A DNA stretch of 64,000 nt from Prochlorococcus sp. AG-347-I21 (GTDB lineage Bacteria; Cyanobacteriota; Cyanobacteriia; PCC-6307; Cyanobiaceae), in contig QCBP01000001.1 in assembly GCA_003279055.1 (NCBI GenBank), positions 248,001-312,000 on the forward strand, in the 5' to 3' direction. This document shows positions 37,886 to 46,919 of this stretch, piece by piece. A model generated the notes under the pieces. The model saw only the letters and a list, made by a program, of their open reading frames with translations. It was not told the DNA's origin and did no database searches. The number at the start of each line of letters is the position of its first letter. Within the stretch, counting starts at the first letter, position 1. A program made the position numbers and the translations under genes.

Positions 37886-37898
37886 CTATTTTTAAAAA

Positions 37899-39044
37899 TT
37901 AATTGCACAATATTTTTTTTACCTTTTCGATGCCGCCTTTAATAGATCTTGACTGAATTTTAAATTTAGACAAGATTCTTGAAGCTTTTTCAGAACGTTT
38001 ACCCGATTTACATATAGTGAAAACCTCTTTATTTAAACTTTCTTTTTGAATAAATTTTAAGTCAGATTCTTGGTCTAAATGACTTAAGGGAATTGAGATA
38101 GATCCCTCTATCGCAGATATAGAAAATTCTTCATTTTCCCTAACATCAATTAAAAGAATTTTGTTAGGTTTTGCTTTGTATAAACTATTAAATTCATTAG
38201 CATTAATACTGTTAATTTCATCATTTTCCCCACAATATTCGTCGCTATTATAAAAGCCCTCAAACTGAGACAAATTATTTATTCGTTTATTTAACTGATC
38301 ACTTTTTAGATGTAATTTTTTCATATTCATATTCAATAGATCAAAAATTAAAATCTTCCCATCTAAAATTTCACCTTTTTTCAAAATGATTTTGATAATT
38401 TCATTAACCTGAAGAATTCCTATTAAACCTGTTGAAACACCCACAACCCCGTATTCTGAACAACTTGGGGCAGCATTTTTTGAAGGTGATTCTGGAAGTA
38501 AGTCTCTTAAATTAGGACTATTTTTACATAAATTGAAAACACTCACTTGCCCTTCAAAGCCTTGTACACTTCCAAAGACTAGGGGTTTATTTAATATCAG
38601 GCATGAATCATTTATTAAATATCTTGTTCCAAAGTTATCCGAGCAATCACAAATAACATCAAACTCCTTTATTAATTCAAGAGCATTTTTAGGATTAATT
38701 CTCTCTGAAAAGGTTAATATTTCACAATTAGGATTGAATTTTTTAATTCTTTCCCGAGCAGAATCAACTTTAAGATTGCCAATAGTATTTGTTTCATGAA
38801 TTATCTGTCTCTGGAGATTAGACTTTTCAACTTGATCGTTATCAATTATTCCTATTCTCCCAATTCCTGCTGCAGCTAGATAAAGCAAAACGGAAGAACC
38901 AAGCCCACCTGCTCCAATGCATAATACTGAGCTGTTTTTAAGATTTAGTTGGCCCTCATAACCTATCTCTTTGAGGGTCAAATGTTTTTGATATCTTTCT
39001 TCTTCATCAGAGTTTAAGAAATTAAATTTTATATCTTTGGACAT
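37899..39044 (-). CDS. moeB: MoeB/ThiF-type adenylyltransferase fused to rhodanese
   Basis: E1-like enzyme that adenylates the C-terminus of a ubiquitin-like sulfur carrier, plus a C-terminal rhodanese (about residues 270-381), the MOCS3 architecture. Seen: GAGGLGSSVLLYLAAAGIG, DNDQVEKSNLQRQIIH, CDCSDNFGTRYLIND and SCSEYGVVGVSTGLIG; rhodanese cysteine in VFTICKSGKRSEKAS. The CxxC pair usually found around residue 170 is absent: that position reads NLCKNSPNLRDLLPE, so the structural zinc site is probably missing. Sulfur carrier (MoaD or ThiS) unknown. Minus strand, followed upstream by a 294-nt gap. Confidence 0.88.
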   Translation of the reverse strand: MSKDIKFNFLNSDEEERYQKHLTLKEIGYEGQLNLKNSSVLCIGAGGLGSSVLLYLAAAGIGRIGIIDNDQVEKSNLQRQIIHETNTIGNLKVDSARERIKKFNPNCEILTFSERINPKNALELIKEFDVICDCSDNFGTRYLINDSCLILNKPLVFGSVQGFEGQVSVFNLCKNSPNLRDLLPESPSKNAAPSCSEYGVVGVSTGLIGILQVNEIIKIILKKGEILDGKILIFDLLNMNMKKLHLKSDQLNKRINNLSQFEGFYNSDEYCGENDEINSINANEFNSLYKAKPNKILLIDVRENEEFSISAIEGSISIPLSHLDQESDLKFIQKESLNKEVFTICKSGKRSEKASRILSKFKIQSRSIKGGIEKVKKILCN

Positions 39045-39338
39045 TGAAATCCTTTAATTTTTGCGAGATAAACTATGAAAATATAATAATTAAAATAAAA
39101 ATTTTAGACTTTTAAATTTTTCTTATTACTCTAATTTTTTAATGTTTTTGTTAGAACTAGACCATAATGTGAAGTTTTTATAAATCAATTTTAAGTTTAA
39201 ATATCTTCAGAAAGCATATATACCAACGCCTCTAAACAAATACAAAATGTTTCGGTTCGGAATTTTGCACAACAAAAAGGTAGTCAATAGACGTTTTTTC
39301 CGATACTGTCTGGTTCATATATTAAGTTTACTGAATTC
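39045..39338. other. Intergenic region, no gene recognised
   Basis: 294 nt between the divergent moeB-like and CAAD genes. It is very AT-rich in its first half; from about 39220 on the composition becomes more balanced (for example around TTTCGGTTCGGAATTTTGC). I find no convincing open frame, tRNA or strong hairpin. It must hold two divergent promoters; a small RNA cannot be excluded. Confidence 0.5.
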
Positions 39339-39704
39339 ATGAGTGATAACACTCCAGAGTCAAACCAAAACTCCGGCTCCGATACAAGCTCAGAAACCAA
39401 AAGTTTTTCAGAGAAGTACTCTGATGTTATGGGAAAAGTCAACGAAACCCTTGGTAATGTTGATTGGACTCAAATGGGCAAGTACGGCAAGGCGGCAGGC
39501 ATAATTGCTGTTGTCGTAATAGCTCAGATAATAATCAAAGTTGTCATTGACACGATAAACTTTTTCCCAATTCTTCCTGGTTTACTAGAACTGCTAGGGG
39601 TCATTGTTGTCGGTCAATGGAGCTGGCAAAATCTTCGTACCAGTGAAAATCGCGAAGCTGTTCTAGATAAGGTACAAAATCTTAAGAAGACATATTTAGG
39701 GTAG
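39339..39704 (+). CDS. CAAD-domain thylakoid membrane protein (CurT/CURT1-related)
   Basis: 121 residues: a polar serine-rich N-terminus of about 45 residues, then two membrane helices (AAGIIAVVVIAQIIIKVVI and LPGLLELLGVIVVGQWSWQN) and an amphipathic C-terminal helix. This layout and the sequence match the cyanobacterial CAAD family, which is related to CURT1 thylakoid-curvature proteins and is also found appended to some aminoacyl-tRNA synthetases. Base composition is somewhat more GC-rich than nearby genes, as often in highly expressed genes of this lineage. Single-gene unit. Confidence 0.82.
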   Translation: MSDNTPESNQNSGSDTSSETKSFSEKYSDVMGKVNETLGNVDWTQMGKYGKAAGIIAVVVIAQIIIKVVIDTINFFPILPGLLELLGVIVVGQWSWQNLRTSENREAVLDKVQNLKKTYLG

Positions 39705-39711
39705 TTAAAGA

Positions 39712-40590
39712 TTACATATTAAGAATTGCTTTTACGTAATCTTCAACTTGGTTTAAGTACCCTCCTCCAAACATATTGGCGTGATTTAATATGTGATAAA
39801 AATTATAAATAATAATTCTTTTTTCAAATCCGTTTTTTATAGGAAAAATTCTATGGTATTCTTCATAGAATTCTTTTCTAAAACCTCCAAATAGTTTTGT
39901 CATAGCTATATCTACTTCATTATCTGCCCACCAAGATGCAGGGTCAAATATAACCCCCTTTCCATTTTTGTCTATTCCTGCATTGCCTGACCATAAATCA
40001 CCATGAACTAGAGCATTTATTGGTTTGTGATTCAGCAATTCTGATTTAATTTTTTCTTTAACTTTATTTATTATTTCTTGATCTAAAAATCTCGATTTAA
40101 TACTTAATAATTGAGGTATTATCCTTAAGTTTAAAAAACAATCTATCCAATTATCTTCCAAGCCTTTTTTCTGATCTGTTGTTCCGATAAAACCCTCAAC
40201 TGGAAACCCAAACATTTTGGGGTTAGATTCAGCTGATTTCAAGTGCAATTCACCTAAACCTTTTCCAAGCTTTTTTTGGTCAAAGTTATGCATATCTATC
40301 CATTCAATTAAAAGAATCTCTATATTTTTTATATTTTTATATGCAATAACTTCAGGAATAACTAAGTTTTCTTGATTAATATATTTTTTCAAATTTTGGA
40401 GACAATATTGTTCAAATTCAAGAAATTTTTTGTTTCTAATGTTTCTTTTAAGGAATAACTTTTTGTTTGAGAATTCTATTCGCCATGCATTATGAATATC
40501 GCCACTATGTACTTGTTCAATACTTTTTGGATAGGTTTCACCTAATTCTTCACAAATTTCGTTAATTTCAATAGGAGATAATTTTTGCAT
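39712..40590 (-). CDS. Fructosamine/ketosamine-3-kinase family protein
   Basis: Kinase of the protein-repair family that phosphorylates sugar amines formed by glycation, removing them from proteins. Seen: SGDIHNAWRIEFSNKKLFLK, FPVEGFIGTTDQKK, the catalytic loop LVHGDLWSGNAG with Asp, and the metal site FDPASWWADNEVDIAMT. 292 residues. Its start codon lies only 4 nt from that of the divergent CrtD-like gene, so its promoter must lie in the coding sequence of that gene or the transcript is nearly leaderless. Confidence 0.9.
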   Translation of the reverse strand: MQKLSPIEINEICEELGETYPKSIEQVHSGDIHNAWRIEFSNKKLFLKRNIRNKKFLEFEQYCLQNLKKYINQENLVIPEVIAYKNIKNIEILLIEWIDMHNFDQKKLGKGLGELHLKSAESNPKMFGFPVEGFIGTTDQKKGLEDNWIDCFLNLRIIPQLLSIKSRFLDQEIINKVKEKIKSELLNHKPINALVHGDLWSGNAGIDKNGKGVIFDPASWWADNEVDIAMTKLFGGFRKEFYEEYHRIFPIKNGFEKRIIIYNFYHILNHANMFGGGYLNQVEDYVKAILNM

Positions 40591-40594
40591 TTTA

Positions 40595-42100
40595 ATGAAA
40601 AAGTCTGAAGTTATTGTTGTAGGCGCCGGTATAGCAGGACTAACTTCTGCAGCGATTTTATCAAAACAAGGCTTATCAGTTACTTTAATCGAATCTCATA
40701 CTCAAGCAGGAGGATGTGCCGGTACTTTTAAAAGAAAGAATTATACTTTCGATGTTGGCGCAACTCAGGTTGCTGGTTTAGAGAAGGGAGGAATTCATTC
40801 TAGAATTTTTGAATTTTTAGATATTCCATCCCCAGAAGCCACAATTTTAGACCCTGCTTGCATTGTTGATTTAAATGATGGTGGTAATCCTATACCTATT
40901 TGGTATGAAAAAAGTAAATGGATTGCAGAACGAGAATTGCAGTTTCCTGGGAGTCAAAGATTTTGGAAGCTTTGTACCCTAATACATGAAAGTAATTGGA
41001 TATTTGCTAATAATAATCCTGTATTACCAATAAGTAATTTTTGGGATTTTTCTCAACTTCTCAAAGCACTAGTACCTTCAAACCTTGTCACAGGTATCTT
41101 ACTTAAATCTACTATTTTTGATCTATTGCGGATATGTGGATTATCCAAGAATGAGCGTTTGATTAAATTCTTAAATCTTCAACTAAAACTTTATTCTCAA
41201 GAAGACGTCTATAGTACTGCAGCGTTATATGGATCTACTGTTCTTCAGATGTGTCAACAGCCACATGGTCTGTGGCATCTTAAAAAATCTATGCAGTCTT
41301 TAAGTGAATCATTAGAAAGATCATTAATTAAAACTGGAGTTAATTTAATTTTTGGACAAGAAGTTAATTCTATAACTTTTGACGACGTAAATATGTGTTG
41401 GCAACTATCTGCTAATTCGAAAAAAAAATCATTTATTTATCAAGCAAAAGATGTGATTTATACCGCACCTCCACAATCTTTGCTCAAGCATTTGAAAGAT
41501 CCTTTAAAAAGAAAAAAAAATTATAAAAATCGACTTAATAATTTGCCTGATCCAAGTGGAGCTGTAGTTTTTTATTCAGCATTAAAAAAGGAACATATTA
41601 AAAAAACATTCTCCAATCATTATCAATTTGTTTCAAAAGAATTTTGTTCGTTATTTGTATCAATTAGTGATGATGGTGATGGAAGAGCGCCAAAAGGTGA
41701 GGTTACTTTAATTGCCAGTATCTTTACCAAAACTAAAGATTGGTTTGATCTAGATAAACAAACTTACTTAAAGAAAAAAAATGGTTTCATGAAAAAAATA
41801 TCCCTTGAATTGGAAAGTCAATTTGATATTGATCCTGAAAAATGGCTACATAGAGAATTAGCAACTCCATTGGGCTTTGAAAAATGGACAAAAAGACCTA
41901 ATGGAGTAGTAGGTGGTCTTGGTCAAAATCCAGATATTTTTGGTTTATTTGGATTATCAAGTAGGACACCTTTTGAAGGTTTATGGTTATGTGGAGATTC
42001 GATTTATCCAGGAGAGGGGACTGCAGGTGTTAGTCAGTCTGCATTAATGGTTTCAAGGCAAATTTTAGCTTCCAAAGGAATGGAAAATTTTAGTTTATAA
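40595..42100 (+). CDS. crtD: CrtD-like carotenoid desaturase/isomerase family FAD protein
   Basis: Phytoene-desaturase-family flavoprotein of 501 residues. Dinucleotide fold VIVVGAGIAGLTSAAILSKQ at the N-terminus, IESHTQAGGCAGTFKRKNYT, and the C-terminal flavin motif LWLCGDSIYPGEGTAGVSQS. The GGCAGTF and YPGEG patterns fit the cyanobacterial CrtD (C-3',4' desaturase) group better than CrtH or CrtP/Q, as far as I can judge. The expected product, myxoxanthophyll, is not known from Prochlorococcus, so the substrate is in doubt. Its 3' end overlaps tyrA by 11 bp, tail to tail. Confidence 0.78.
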   Translation: MKKSEVIVVGAGIAGLTSAAILSKQGLSVTLIESHTQAGGCAGTFKRKNYTFDVGATQVAGLEKGGIHSRIFEFLDIPSPEATILDPACIVDLNDGGNPIPIWYEKSKWIAERELQFPGSQRFWKLCTLIHESNWIFANNNPVLPISNFWDFSQLLKALVPSNLVTGILLKSTIFDLLRICGLSKNERLIKFLNLQLKLYSQEDVYSTAALYGSTVLQMCQQPHGLWHLKKSMQSLSESLERSLIKTGVNLIFGQEVNSITFDDVNMCWQLSANSKKKSFIYQAKDVIYTAPPQSLLKHLKDPLKRKKNYKNRLNNLPDPSGAVVFYSALKKEHIKKTFSNHYQFVSKEFCSLFVSISDDGDGRAPKGEVTLIASIFTKTKDWFDLDKQTYLKKKNGFMKKISLELESQFDIDPEKWLHRELATPLGFEKWTKRPNGVVGGLGQNPDIFGLFGLSSRTPFEGLWLCGDSIYPGEGTAGVSQSALMVSRQILASKGMENFSL

Positions 42101-42929
42101 AATTTTGTCTGTTTTCTTTTGCTTCAGCAAGTTTTTTAGAAAGTAAATCCCAATTTTTTTCTTTAATAAGAGATTCCAGTATATTCAGCTTATTTTTAAA
42201 ATTATTTATGGAATTTAAAACATTAATCTGATTATTAATAGCTAAATCTAGGCCTAGTTGTTCATTGCCTCCGCCAACTCTGGAAGTGTCAGCAAATCCT
42301 GTAGCAGCTAATTTTTGCGAGAGATCTAATAAAGATTGATTATTTTTTGTTTGCGCAGTTTCTATGAGGGCAGAAGCTAAAAATATAGGCAAATGAGAAA
42401 TTAAAGATACTGCTTCATCATGCTCTTTTGGCGTAGCTTGGCAAATTTCACAATCCATTGATTTTATGAGCTCGGAAATAGTTCTAACTGAATTTAAATC
42501 ACTATTTTGTGTTGGGGTAATAATCCATTTTGCATTTTTAAAAAGACCTTCAAAACCTGAATCAGCTCCTTTTTTTTCTGTGCCTGCCATTGGATGAGAT
42601 CCAATAAATAGAGGATGTGAATTTTCCCATGTATTTACAATTGGTTCTTTTACAGACCCTACATCAGTTAGTATTGTTTCCTTAGGTATTGATGCTACTA
42701 ATTGTTGCGACGGACTGATCAAATCTTTGATAGGCAATGCCAAAATTATTAGCTCACATTTTTTTAATAAGCTCAGATCACAGCTAACAAAATTTGCAAG
42801 TTTTTTATCCTTAGCTTTTTTTTCATTAAATTCATTATTTGCTATTCCATAAATTGTATGATTTAGACTTTGGAGTTTTAATCCTAAAGAACCACCAATT
42901 AATCCTAATCCAACTATTCCAATTTTCAT
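42090..42929 (-). CDS. tyrA: Prephenate/arogenate dehydrogenase
   Basis: Oxidative decarboxylation in tyrosine synthesis; cyanobacterial enzymes usually use L-arogenate with NADP. Rossmann motif GIVGLGLIGGSLGLKL at the N-terminus, LTDVGSVKEPIV, the catalytic histidine region GSHPMAGTEKKGADSG and ISHLPIFLASALIET. 279 residues and no ACT or chorismate mutase domain, so it is monofunctional. It converges with and overlaps the crtD-like gene by 11 bp. Confidence 0.93.
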   Translation of the reverse strand: MKIGIVGLGLIGGSLGLKLQSLNHTIYGIANNEFNEKKAKDKKLANFVSCDLSLLKKCELIILALPIKDLISPSQQLVASIPKETILTDVGSVKEPIVNTWENSHPLFIGSHPMAGTEKKGADSGFEGLFKNAKWIITPTQNSDLNSVRTISELIKSMDCEICQATPKEHDEAVSLISHLPIFLASALIETAQTKNNQSLLDLSQKLAATGFADTSRVGGGNEQLGLDLAINNQINVLNSINNFKNKLNILESLIKEKNWDLLSKKLAEAKENRQNFIN

Positions 42930-43024
42930 AAATTAATTAATTCAAGACCCTCTTTTATTGATACCAATTTTTTGTATATTAGGTTCATAAATTTTGCATG
43001 TTTTTGAAATTAAATTAATTATAA

Positions 43025-44473
43025 ATGCTTGAAATTTTAAGTCATCAATATTTGAAAAAATTTTTGAGAGATCAAAGTATTAATTGGGAGCACATATATT
43101 CTTTTGGGAGGATAGTTTCCAAATGTATTGAAAATGATTCTACCTATCTAATTAATTCAGAAATTTTCTCTAGCTATGATTGGTTACCTCCAATTTTGAT
43201 TTCTTTATTTTTAAAGGAAGAGGATTCAACTTTAATTTTATCTAAAGAAAAAATCCAATTTATAAGCCAATTTCAGATTGATTCATTGAAAAATCTAGGT
43301 TTTAATTTTATTTTGAAAAATGATCAATTTATTTTTGCAAATCATCATGTTCACTTGATAACTATCCAAAATTTTCTTAATGATCCCAATTCTCGTAATC
43401 TTAGAAATCATCGAATAGTTTATTCAGGAATTGAGGATATAAAACAGGATTTAAAAAATCATTTTAGGATTTCTTTACTTAAAAAGGATTGGACAAAAAA
43501 TTTTAAAGAATTTGAATTAATCAATCAAAAATTTATAAAAGTATATGATTCGTTGAAGAAAAAGTTCTTCTTGAGAAAGGTTTTAGGAAATAGTTATATC
43601 AATTTAGATGAAAAAGAAATTAGTTTCTTGTCAAACTTTTTTCATGAAAATTCCTTTTTTTCTGATAAATTTTTAAGCGTCAACAAAGCATTATCTCAAG
43701 GTTGGGCATGCTGGGCAAAGTTAAACGATACAAATTTAGATTGGAATTTGTATTTACAGCCAATAGATGAACTTTTTCAAATTAAGGAATTTTTTTCAAA
43801 TAATAAATTTGTTTTTTTATCAGCATTGAGAAAAGATAATTTTTTTCAAATGTATTTTAAAAAGCATAATTTAGATATTGACTTGGTTATTAATTTTAAG
43901 AGTAATTTTGAAGAGAAAAAGATTTCTTTATATATACCTTCTCAACAGTTGCTTCCTAATAATCCTCTTTTTACCAATTCAATCTTGGACAAATGCCAAA
44001 AGTTAATACTTTTTAGAAAGGGTTTAACTTTAGTGTTGTCTGATGATATTGATTTAAAAACTAATCTTGCTACAGAATTAGCTTCTACTTACGGGAAGAG
44101 AGTATTACTAGAGACAATTCCCTCAGGTAGAAATGAAATCCTTTGCTCTAGTTTTGACTGGTGGATTAGGAATTCTTATTTAATTCAAATTCCAGAACAA
44201 ATTATCATTCCTTTACTTCCGATTCCGAATATGTCAGAACCCATTAATGCAATTACTGTCTCTCATAAAAAGAAGCTTTCTCAAGATTGGTTTAGAGACT
44301 TCTTTCTTCCTCAAGCTAAAATTAAACTTGAAAGATCTATTTCTCCTTTAAGAAGAAATTCAGGTAAGTTAATAATCCTAGATGGAAGAGCAAATAAAAG
44401 AAACTGGGGAAGATTACTTTTGCAAAACATTCAACCCTCAAAACAAATTAACTATATGCTACCTTTTGATTAG
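43025..44473 (+). CDS. Degenerate DinG-family helicase-like protein without ATPase motifs
   Basis: 482 residues. The last 90 residues align by eye with the end of DinG/XPD-like helicases: PLLPIPNMSEPINA for LPF..PxDP, FFLPQAKIKLERSI, then LRRNSGKLIILDGRANKRNW for the motif VI/Q-box and DpR end. LSALRKDNF sits where SATL is expected. But the N-terminal half has no GK[ST] P-loop anywhere and no DEAH/DExH box. So it looks like a helicase relative that has lost ATP hydrolysis yet is kept as an intact frame. The function is unknown, and the family call rests on the C-terminus. Confidence 0.66.
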   Translation: MLEILSHQYLKKFLRDQSINWEHIYSFGRIVSKCIENDSTYLINSEIFSSYDWLPPILISLFLKEEDSTLILSKEKIQFISQFQIDSLKNLGFNFILKNDQFIFANHHVHLITIQNFLNDPNSRNLRNHRIVYSGIEDIKQDLKNHFRISLLKKDWTKNFKEFELINQKFIKVYDSLKKKFFLRKVLGNSYINLDEKEISFLSNFFHENSFFSDKFLSVNKALSQGWACWAKLNDTNLDWNLYLQPIDELFQIKEFFSNNKFVFLSALRKDNFFQMYFKKHNLDIDLVINFKSNFEEKKISLYIPSQQLLPNNPLFTNSILDKCQKLILFRKGLTLVLSDDIDLKTNLATELASTYGKRVLLETIPSGRNEILCSSFDWWIRNSYLIQIPEQIIIPLLPIPNMSEPINAITVSHKKKLSQDWFRDFFLPQAKIKLERSISPLRRNSGKLIILDGRANKRNWGRLLLQNIQPSKQINYMLPFD

Positions 44474-44502
44474 GTTATGATTTTGTAAATAACTAAAGAA
44501 AT

Positions 44503-44748
44503 ATGGGAGAAGCAAAAAGACGTAAAACACTTGGTTTACCTCCAAAAAAAAATAATACAAGAACTAAAATTGATGAGTCTCCAAGATTATTTGAATGGCT
44601 TCCCTTTACAGTCAATCAAAGAGATAACCTAATTAAATTAAGTATTAAGGCCAGTTGGTTTGGAATCGGAGGGTTAGTAATCTTATGGATTGTAGTGAGA
44701 TTTATAGGCCCTGCTGCTGGGTGGTGGACTTTAGCTGATTCTTTATAA
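44503..44748 (+). CDS. DUF2839 small membrane protein
   Basis: 81 residues, found across cyanobacteria under this DUF name. Begins MGEAKRRKTLGLPPKKN, a basic head, and has one membrane helix near the C-terminus (WFGIGGLVILWIVVRFIG) followed by PAAGWWTLADSL. Function unknown. It follows the DinG-like gene by 29 nt and converges on recA with a 2-nt gap. Confidence 0.85.
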   Translation: MGEAKRRKTLGLPPKKNNTRTKIDESPRLFEWLPFTVNQRDNLIKLSIKASWFGIGGLVILWIVVRFIGPAAGWWTLADSL

Positions 44749-44750
44749 AT

Positions 44751-45848
44751 CTAAGCTACTGTTTTTATATCATTAACAGCGATTGTATTAGCAGGATTGC
44801 TATTTAATGCTTTCATTGAATTAGAACTGACTTCAGTTCCTTCTGTTAATTTCTCTTTAACCATAGATTCTACTTTATTCCTGATTTCTAAGTTTTGATC
44901 AAGCCAAATAATTGTATTATCTCTTCCTTGACCAATATTTTCTCCTTCATAACTATACCAAGCACCTCTCCTTATGATGATATTAGTCTCTTCTGCTAAA
45001 TCTAATAAGCATCCTGTTGTACTAATACCTTTTCCAAAGAGAATATCAAATTCTGCAATTCTAAATGGTGGTGCAACTTTGTTTTTTGCTACTTTCACTT
45101 TTGCTCTTATACCATATTCCTCAGTACCTCTTTTAAGAGTTTGAATTCTTCTGATATCAAGTCTTACCGAGGCGTAAAACTTTAATGCATTACCTCCTGT
45201 GGTTGTTTCTGGATTGCCGTATGTAACGCCAATTTTTAGGCGTAATTGATTCAGGAATATTACCGTACATCCAGATTTGCCAATATTTCCTGTTATTTTC
45301 CTCATTGCTTGGCTCATTAGCCTTGCTTGGCTTCCAATTACGTGATCTCCCATCTCTCCTTCTATCTCGGCTCTTGGGGTTAGTGCTGCAACCGAGTCAA
45401 CGACTACAAGATCTACCGCACTCGATCTTATAAGTTGGTCAACTATTTCTAGAGCCATTTCACCAGTATCTGGTTGTGAAACTAACAAATTTTCAACATC
45501 AACACCTAAAGAGGCCGCATAAACTGGATCGAGTGCATGCTCAGCATCTACAAATGCAGCTACTCCTCCATTTTTTTGGACTTCCGCAATCGCGTGAAGC
45601 GTTAATGTAGTTTTTCCTGAACTTTCTGGTCCGTAAACTTCTACTACTCTTCCTTTTGGATAGCCTCCTCCTAATGCTAAATCTAAGGTAAGCGCTCCAG
45701 TAGATATTGTTTCTACTTTCATTCTTGAGGCGTCACCAAGTCTCATTATTGAACCTCGTCCAAAATTCCTTTCTATTTGACCTAAGACAAGACTTAATGC
45801 CTTGTCTTTTTCTTTTGATTCAGTTTTTTTCTTTTCTTCAAGGCTCAT
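44751..45848 (-). CDS. recA: RecA recombinase
   Basis: Strand-exchange ATPase of homologous recombination and SOS control. Walker [55 protein letters not shown], loop L2 region [20 protein letters not shown]. 365 residues with a normal polar C-terminal tail. It is monocistronic; a TACAAAC-type sequence near 45930 and TATAGT further upstream could be promoter parts, but I cannot fix a LexA site by eye. Confidence 0.98.
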   Translation of the reverse strand: MSLEEKKKTESKEKDKALSLVLGQIERNFGRGSIMRLGDASRMKVETISTGALTLDLALGGGYPKGRVVEVYGPESSGKTTLTLHAIAEVQKNGGVAAFVDAEHALDPVYAASLGVDVENLLVSQPDTGEMALEIVDQLIRSSAVDLVVVDSVAALTPRAEIEGEMGDHVIGSQARLMSQAMRKITGNIGKSGCTVIFLNQLRLKIGVTYGNPETTTGGNALKFYASVRLDIRRIQTLKRGTEEYGIRAKVKVAKNKVAPPFRIAEFDILFGKGISTTGCLLDLAEETNIIIRRGAWYSYEGENIGQGRDNTIIWLDQNLEIRNKVESMVKEKLTEGTEVSSNSMKALNSNPANTIAVNDIKTVA

Positions 45849-45960
45849 TGTTTGATTTATTGGTTAAAGTTCTTGTAATTATTCTAAATTTGGAAATTTT
45901 TATTTAAACCAAACTTCATAAATACAAACTATAGTACATCTGTACTCTAGCTGATTATCT

Positions 45961-46740
45961 TTAAATTGCAACTAATTCTCCAAGGTTTCCTAATTTTAAT
46001 AATTTGATTTCATTACTTAACTTATTTTTATCTGATTCTTTCAAATATCCCCAATCAGCTAGGAAGCATGGAATGTGAGAAGTTTCCGAATTTTGTTTAA
46101 TATCCATTAGAGTTTTTTTTCTATCTTCTATAAAGCCTAAAATTTCATAAGTTTGTGTAAGTTTTTCAGCTATTTTGATTTTTGCTCCTGACTCATAACC
46201 AAAAATAAATTCTGGAAAAATATTTAATTGTTTAAGAATTTTTTCTGCAAATATTTTACCTTTAGTCGTTATAACTCCAGTTTTTATTCCTCTTTTGCTT
46301 AATTCTTTCATAAAATTTATAATTTCAAAAAAAGGTTTATGTAAATTTACCCACGATTTAAAATCTTTATCAATTTGGTACTTTCGAGACTTATCTAACA
46401 TTTTTTGTATATCTTCTGCTATCCAGGAATTTTCATTTAAAATCCTCTGGCAATTTTGATGATAATTATTAATGAAATCATCTTTATTATCACTTTTTAA
46501 TGGATTTTCTGTTTTTATAATTTCGTGAACAATTAGAATCATTTCCCAACCATATTTAACCCAAGGCCTAATTTCTTTGAAAGAATTTGGAACTCCTTGA
46601 TAAAATTTTTGATCAAAAGTGATGTTGGGTGAATTTAAGTATCTTTCACAGGCCAGCAATGAGCTATGCCAATATTCTTGCATTCCATCAACTATTACTC
46701 CATCGAAATCAAATAGAAAAATTTTTTGAGAAGACACCAA
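45961..46740 (-). CDS. HAD-superfamily hydrolase
   Basis: 259 residues, phosphoglycolate-phosphatase-like. Motif I is FLFDFDGVIVDGMQEYW, so the nucleophile is the first Asp. KTGVITTKGKIFAEKIL is motif II with threonine, the lysine lies in GYESGAKIKIAEKL, and the acidic motif IV is ILGFIEDRKKTLMDI. The helical cap of about 130 residues carries tryptophans and lacks known substrate signatures. Located between recA and tRNA-Gln; substrate not predictable. Confidence 0.85.
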   Translation of the reverse strand: MVSSQKIFLFDFDGVIVDGMQEYWHSSLLACERYLNSPNITFDQKFYQGVPNSFKEIRPWVKYGWEMILIVHEIIKTENPLKSDNKDDFINNYHQNCQRILNENSWIAEDIQKMLDKSRKYQIDKDFKSWVNLHKPFFEIINFMKELSKRGIKTGVITTKGKIFAEKILKQLNIFPEFIFGYESGAKIKIAEKLTQTYEILGFIEDRKKTLMDIKQNSETSHIPCFLADWGYLKESDKNKLSNEIKLLKLGNLGELVAI

Positions 46741-46753
46741 TTGAATATTAGAA

Positions 46754-46825
46754 CTGGGCCGCTAGGATTCGAACCTAGGAATGTCGAGACCAAAACCCGA
46801 TGCCTTACCACTTGGCGACGGCCCA
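46754..46825 (-). tRNA. tRNA-Gln (anticodon UUG)
   Basis: Minus-strand cloverleaf of 72 nt. Acceptor TGGGCCG pairs with CGGCCCA and discriminator G follows; U1-A72 is the classical glutamine tRNA pair. Anticodon loop TTTTGGT carries TTG; T arm CCTAGGTTCGAATCCTAG. Reads CAA and CAG. Confidence 0.97.
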
Positions 46826-46919
46826 TTGAATTACCAGTTTAATACATGAAAAGATTTTTTTCTATCCAAAAAATACAAATTTTTTATAAACATGGCGCTA
46901 GTTTTGAAAAATAAAAATA

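Noticed and set aside
39045-39338. Possible small RNA gene
   Set aside because: No conserved motif of known cyanobacterial small RNAs and no stable hairpin seen by eye; left as unassigned.
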